DNA from: an uncultured Eubacteriales bacterium
GTDB taxonomy: Bacteria > Bacillota > Clostridia > Christensenellales > QAND01
NCBI GenBank assembly: GCA_900546685.1
Contig: UREB01000019.1
Location: forward strand, 1 to 15,122
Reading direction: 5' to 3'
Length of the DNA: 15,122 nucleotides
Shown: piece after piece, positions 13,303 to 15,122 of the stretch
How the letters are laid out: every line of letters starts with the position of its first letter
Position numbering within the stretch: the first letter of the stretch is position 1
The notes under the pieces: generated by a model
What the model was told of the DNA's origin: nothing
Seen by the model: only the letters and a program-made list of their open reading frames with translations
Database searches by the model: none
Program-made: the position numbers and the translations under genes

Positions 13303-15114
13303 TCAGTCTTGTTCTTCCGCTTTGTGCTGCTCGGCGTCATATACGGGCAGCGTAAAGGAAAACGTCGTGGTCTGCCCAGGCACACTGGATACCGAGATGC
13401 TTTCTCCCATGCGCTGCAAAATCTCGCTGGCAATGGAAAGGCCCAGGCCTGTACCGCCGCCGGTATGCGCTTTGTCCGCTTTGTAAAAACGTTCAAAAAC
13501 ATGCGGTAGATCCTCCGGCTGGATGCCGTCGCCGCTGTTTTTCACGCGCACCAGGATCTTTCGGTTCTGCACCTGCGTTTCAATCCAAACCCTGCCCTCT
13601 GGCGGGGTGAATTTGAACGCATTGTCCAGCAAAATTGTCAAAATCTGCTCTACACGATCCGCATTGGCCCAGGTATAGGGGCAATTTTCCATCAGGTCTG
13701 TGGTAAACTCAATGCCCTTATCCTCTGCCAAGGTTTCGTACCGCATGGGCATTTCCTCGATCAGCTCCGTTACGTTGAGCTTAGCAGGCTCCATGGCCTC
13801 CGTGCCGCTTTGCAGGCGGCTCAGCTCCAGCAGGTCATCAATTAAACGCGATAGGCGTAGGCATTCGTGCAAGATATAGCCGTAATACCGCGCACGGTCC
13901 TCTTCCGTTTTGATTAGCCCATCGCTCAGCGCCTCCGTCAGCCCTCGCACCGCGCTCAAAGGCGTGCGCAGCTCATGCGAAACATTGGCCACATAATCCT
14001 TACGCGTCTGCTCCAGCCTTTCGGCCTGGGTAATATCGCGGAACAGCGCCACCGCGCCTACGCAGCGCTCGGTATCGCTGATCAGCGGGTGGATGGTCAC
14101 GCCGATGATGTTGGCCCCGATACGCAGGCTCATCTGCACGTCTTCCTTGTTCTGCATACACTTCTGATAGGCATGCATCAGCTCGGTGGCATACGGCAGA
14201 CTGCCCCATTCGTTAAAATCGCTCTCCACCTCCAGCAGCTGATACAGCGCCGGGTTGGTATGGGTGATCTGCAAATGCACGTCGGTGGCCATGATGCCCT
14301 CCGCCAAACCGTTGAGCGTTTGGCGCAGGCGGTTGCGTTCTACCGTCAAGGCCGAGATCGTCACGCTGAGCTGCTCGCTCAAAACGTTGAGCTGGGTGGC
14401 CAGCGTGCCGATTTCTCCGCCCGCCATTTCGTCGGCACGCACGGAAAAATCACCGCCCGCCATCGCCACCGCCACATCCTGCATCTGGCGGATGGGCTTT
14501 GTGATATGCCTTGCCAGAAAGTAAACCGGGATGATAACCACGATACTCGCTACCAGCATGCTCAAAAACAAAACCGGAATCAGCCCATTGAACGAAGCCC
14601 TGATCTCGCTTTCCGGCATTGTCAACGCCACCACGGCGATCAAGTCGTCGCTATGATAGATCGGCGTGATGACGGTGCAGATTTTGCCGATCTCATCGTT
14701 GAGCACATGCTCTTCTATGATGGGATAGCCCTGCTCGATGACCTCCTGCACGCCGCCGCGGATCAGCTGGAGGATGTTGTCGCTCTGCCCTTTGAGGACA
14801 AAGCTGCTCGGCCTATCGTCCGTCGAACGCATAATCAGCTTGCCCTCGGCATTGAATACCTGCATCTGGCTGTCCGTAATTACGCCGGACATGCTCAGCG
14901 CCCGCTCAAATTCCCGCAGGGTGATTTCTCCGAATTGGTATTGTACATAATAGGTAGAGACCACCTCCGCGCTGAGCTGCAATTCCTTGACGCGCTCGTT
15001 GGCAAAGGTTTTCGGCCCCACCGAAGAATAGATCGCAGCCGTCATCACGCTGGCGACTACCACAGCCAACAGCGTTAAAAACAACAGCCGCGGCAGCAGC
15101 CGTACCTTTTTCAT
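13303..15114 (-). CDS. phoR: PhoR-like membrane sensor histidine kinase
   Basis: A 603-residue sensor kinase. In order: TM1 (about 7-30); an extracytoplasmic domain of about 145 residues; TM2 (about 178-201); HAMP (about 200-253, ARHITKPIRQM, GDFSVR); a PAS domain (about 262-365, LNGLAEGIMATDVHLQITHTN, VALFRDIT); HisKA with phospho-acceptor His380 in NVSHELRTPLSAVRG; and HATPase_c with N box LLDNAFKFT (495-503), G1 NSGDGIQ (526-532), F box HVFERFYKAD (538-547) and G2 GGGTGLGLS (552-560). This is the architecture of PhoR/WalK kinases. I favour PhoR because pstCAB-phoU with a Pho box lies downstream. The response regulator would be just upstream, outside the window. The start lies only eight bases from the edge, so it cannot be checked fully. 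Confidence 0.85.
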   Translation of the reverse strand: MKKVRLLPRLLFLTLLAVVVASVMTAAIYSSVGPKTFANERVKELQLSAEVVSTYYVQYQFGEITLREFERALSMSGVITDSQMQVFNAEGKLIMRSTDDRPSSFVLKGQSDNILQLIRGGVQEVIEQGYPIIEEHVLNDEIGKICTVITPIYHSDDLIAVVALTMPESEIRASFNGLIPVLFLSMLVASIVVIIPVYFLARHITKPIRQMQDVAVAMAGGDFSVRADEMAGGEIGTLATQLNVLSEQLSVTISALTVERNRLRQTLNGLAEGIMATDVHLQITHTNPALYQLLEVESDFNEWGSLPYATELMHAYQKCMQNKEDVQMSLRIGANIIGVTIHPLISDTERCVGAVALFRDITQAERLEQTRKDYVANVSHELRTPLSAVRGLTEALSDGLIKTEEDRARYYGYILHECLRLSRLIDDLLELSRLQSGTEAMEPAKLNVTELIEEMPMRYETLAEDKGIEFTTDLMENCPYTWANADRVEQILTILLDNAFKFTPPEGRVWIETQVQNRKILVRVKNSGDGIQPEDLPHVFERFYKADKAHTGGGTGLGLSIASEILQRMGESISVSSVPGQTTTFSFTLPVYDAEQHKAEEQD

Positions 15115-15122
15115 TGCTCTAC

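Overview
The window reads as chromosomal DNA from a Gram-positive Clostridia-type bacterium (Bacillota) with fairly high GC. The evidence is purine-rich ribosome binding sites (AAGGAGG type) before nearly every gene, sigma-A promoters of TTGxxx-17-TATAAT type, U-run hairpin terminators, a sortase-type surface protein, a lipobox lipoprotein, and the glycolysis/secG and pst-phoU gene sets in Firmicute-like order. I cannot place it below class; a gut anaerobe related to Christensenellales or another high-GC Clostridia order is a guess.

Region 1 (1-2051). A nearly complete secG on the minus strand runs off the left edge. Diverging from it are two plus-strand genes. One is an 83-residue stand-alone protein that looks like the middle domain of the fatty-acid kinase FakA/YloV. 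The other is a sortase-anchored surface protein (signal peptide, YDG-like repeat, Ig-like region, FIVAR domain, SPQTG anchor) broken by one frameshift. Its upstream region carries an unusual set of direct and inverted repeats overlapping a candidate promoter.

Region 2 (2058-6300, minus strand). A lower-glycolysis operon pgk-tpiA-gpmI has its own promoter before pgk and a terminator after gpmI, followed by a GNAT acetyltransferase. There is no gap directly upstream of pgk, and eno is not in the window. secG, a common neighbour of this cluster, lies beyond the GNAT gene and the two plus-strand genes.

Region 3 (6384-7805, minus strand). A hexapeptide-repeat acetyltransferase of the xenobiotic (Vat/CatB-like) class has its own extended -10 promoter. 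Upstream of it is a two-TM YcxB-like membrane protein.

Region 4 (7813-15114, minus strand). This is a phosphate-response region: a PhoR-like sensor kinase, a PepSY lipoprotein, a three-gene accessory operon (SRPBCC, GNAT, VOC), then pstC-pstA-pstB-phoU. The pstC promoter carries four phased TTAACC/TTAACA-like elements, a convincing Pho box, in place of a -35 box. Its -10 lies so close to the pstC start codon that the mRNA should be leaderless or nearly so. No pstS is present in the window. The likely logic is that PhoR and an unseen response regulator sense phosphate limitation and activate pstCAB-phoU through this Pho box, while PhoU links transporter state back to PhoR.

Nothing in the window is a clear mobile element, CRISPR array or RNA gene, and most of it is ordinary core genome. 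The best second-look items are the lone FakA-like domain, the frameshifted surface gene with its repeat-rich control region, and the pstS-less, apparently leaderless pst operon.
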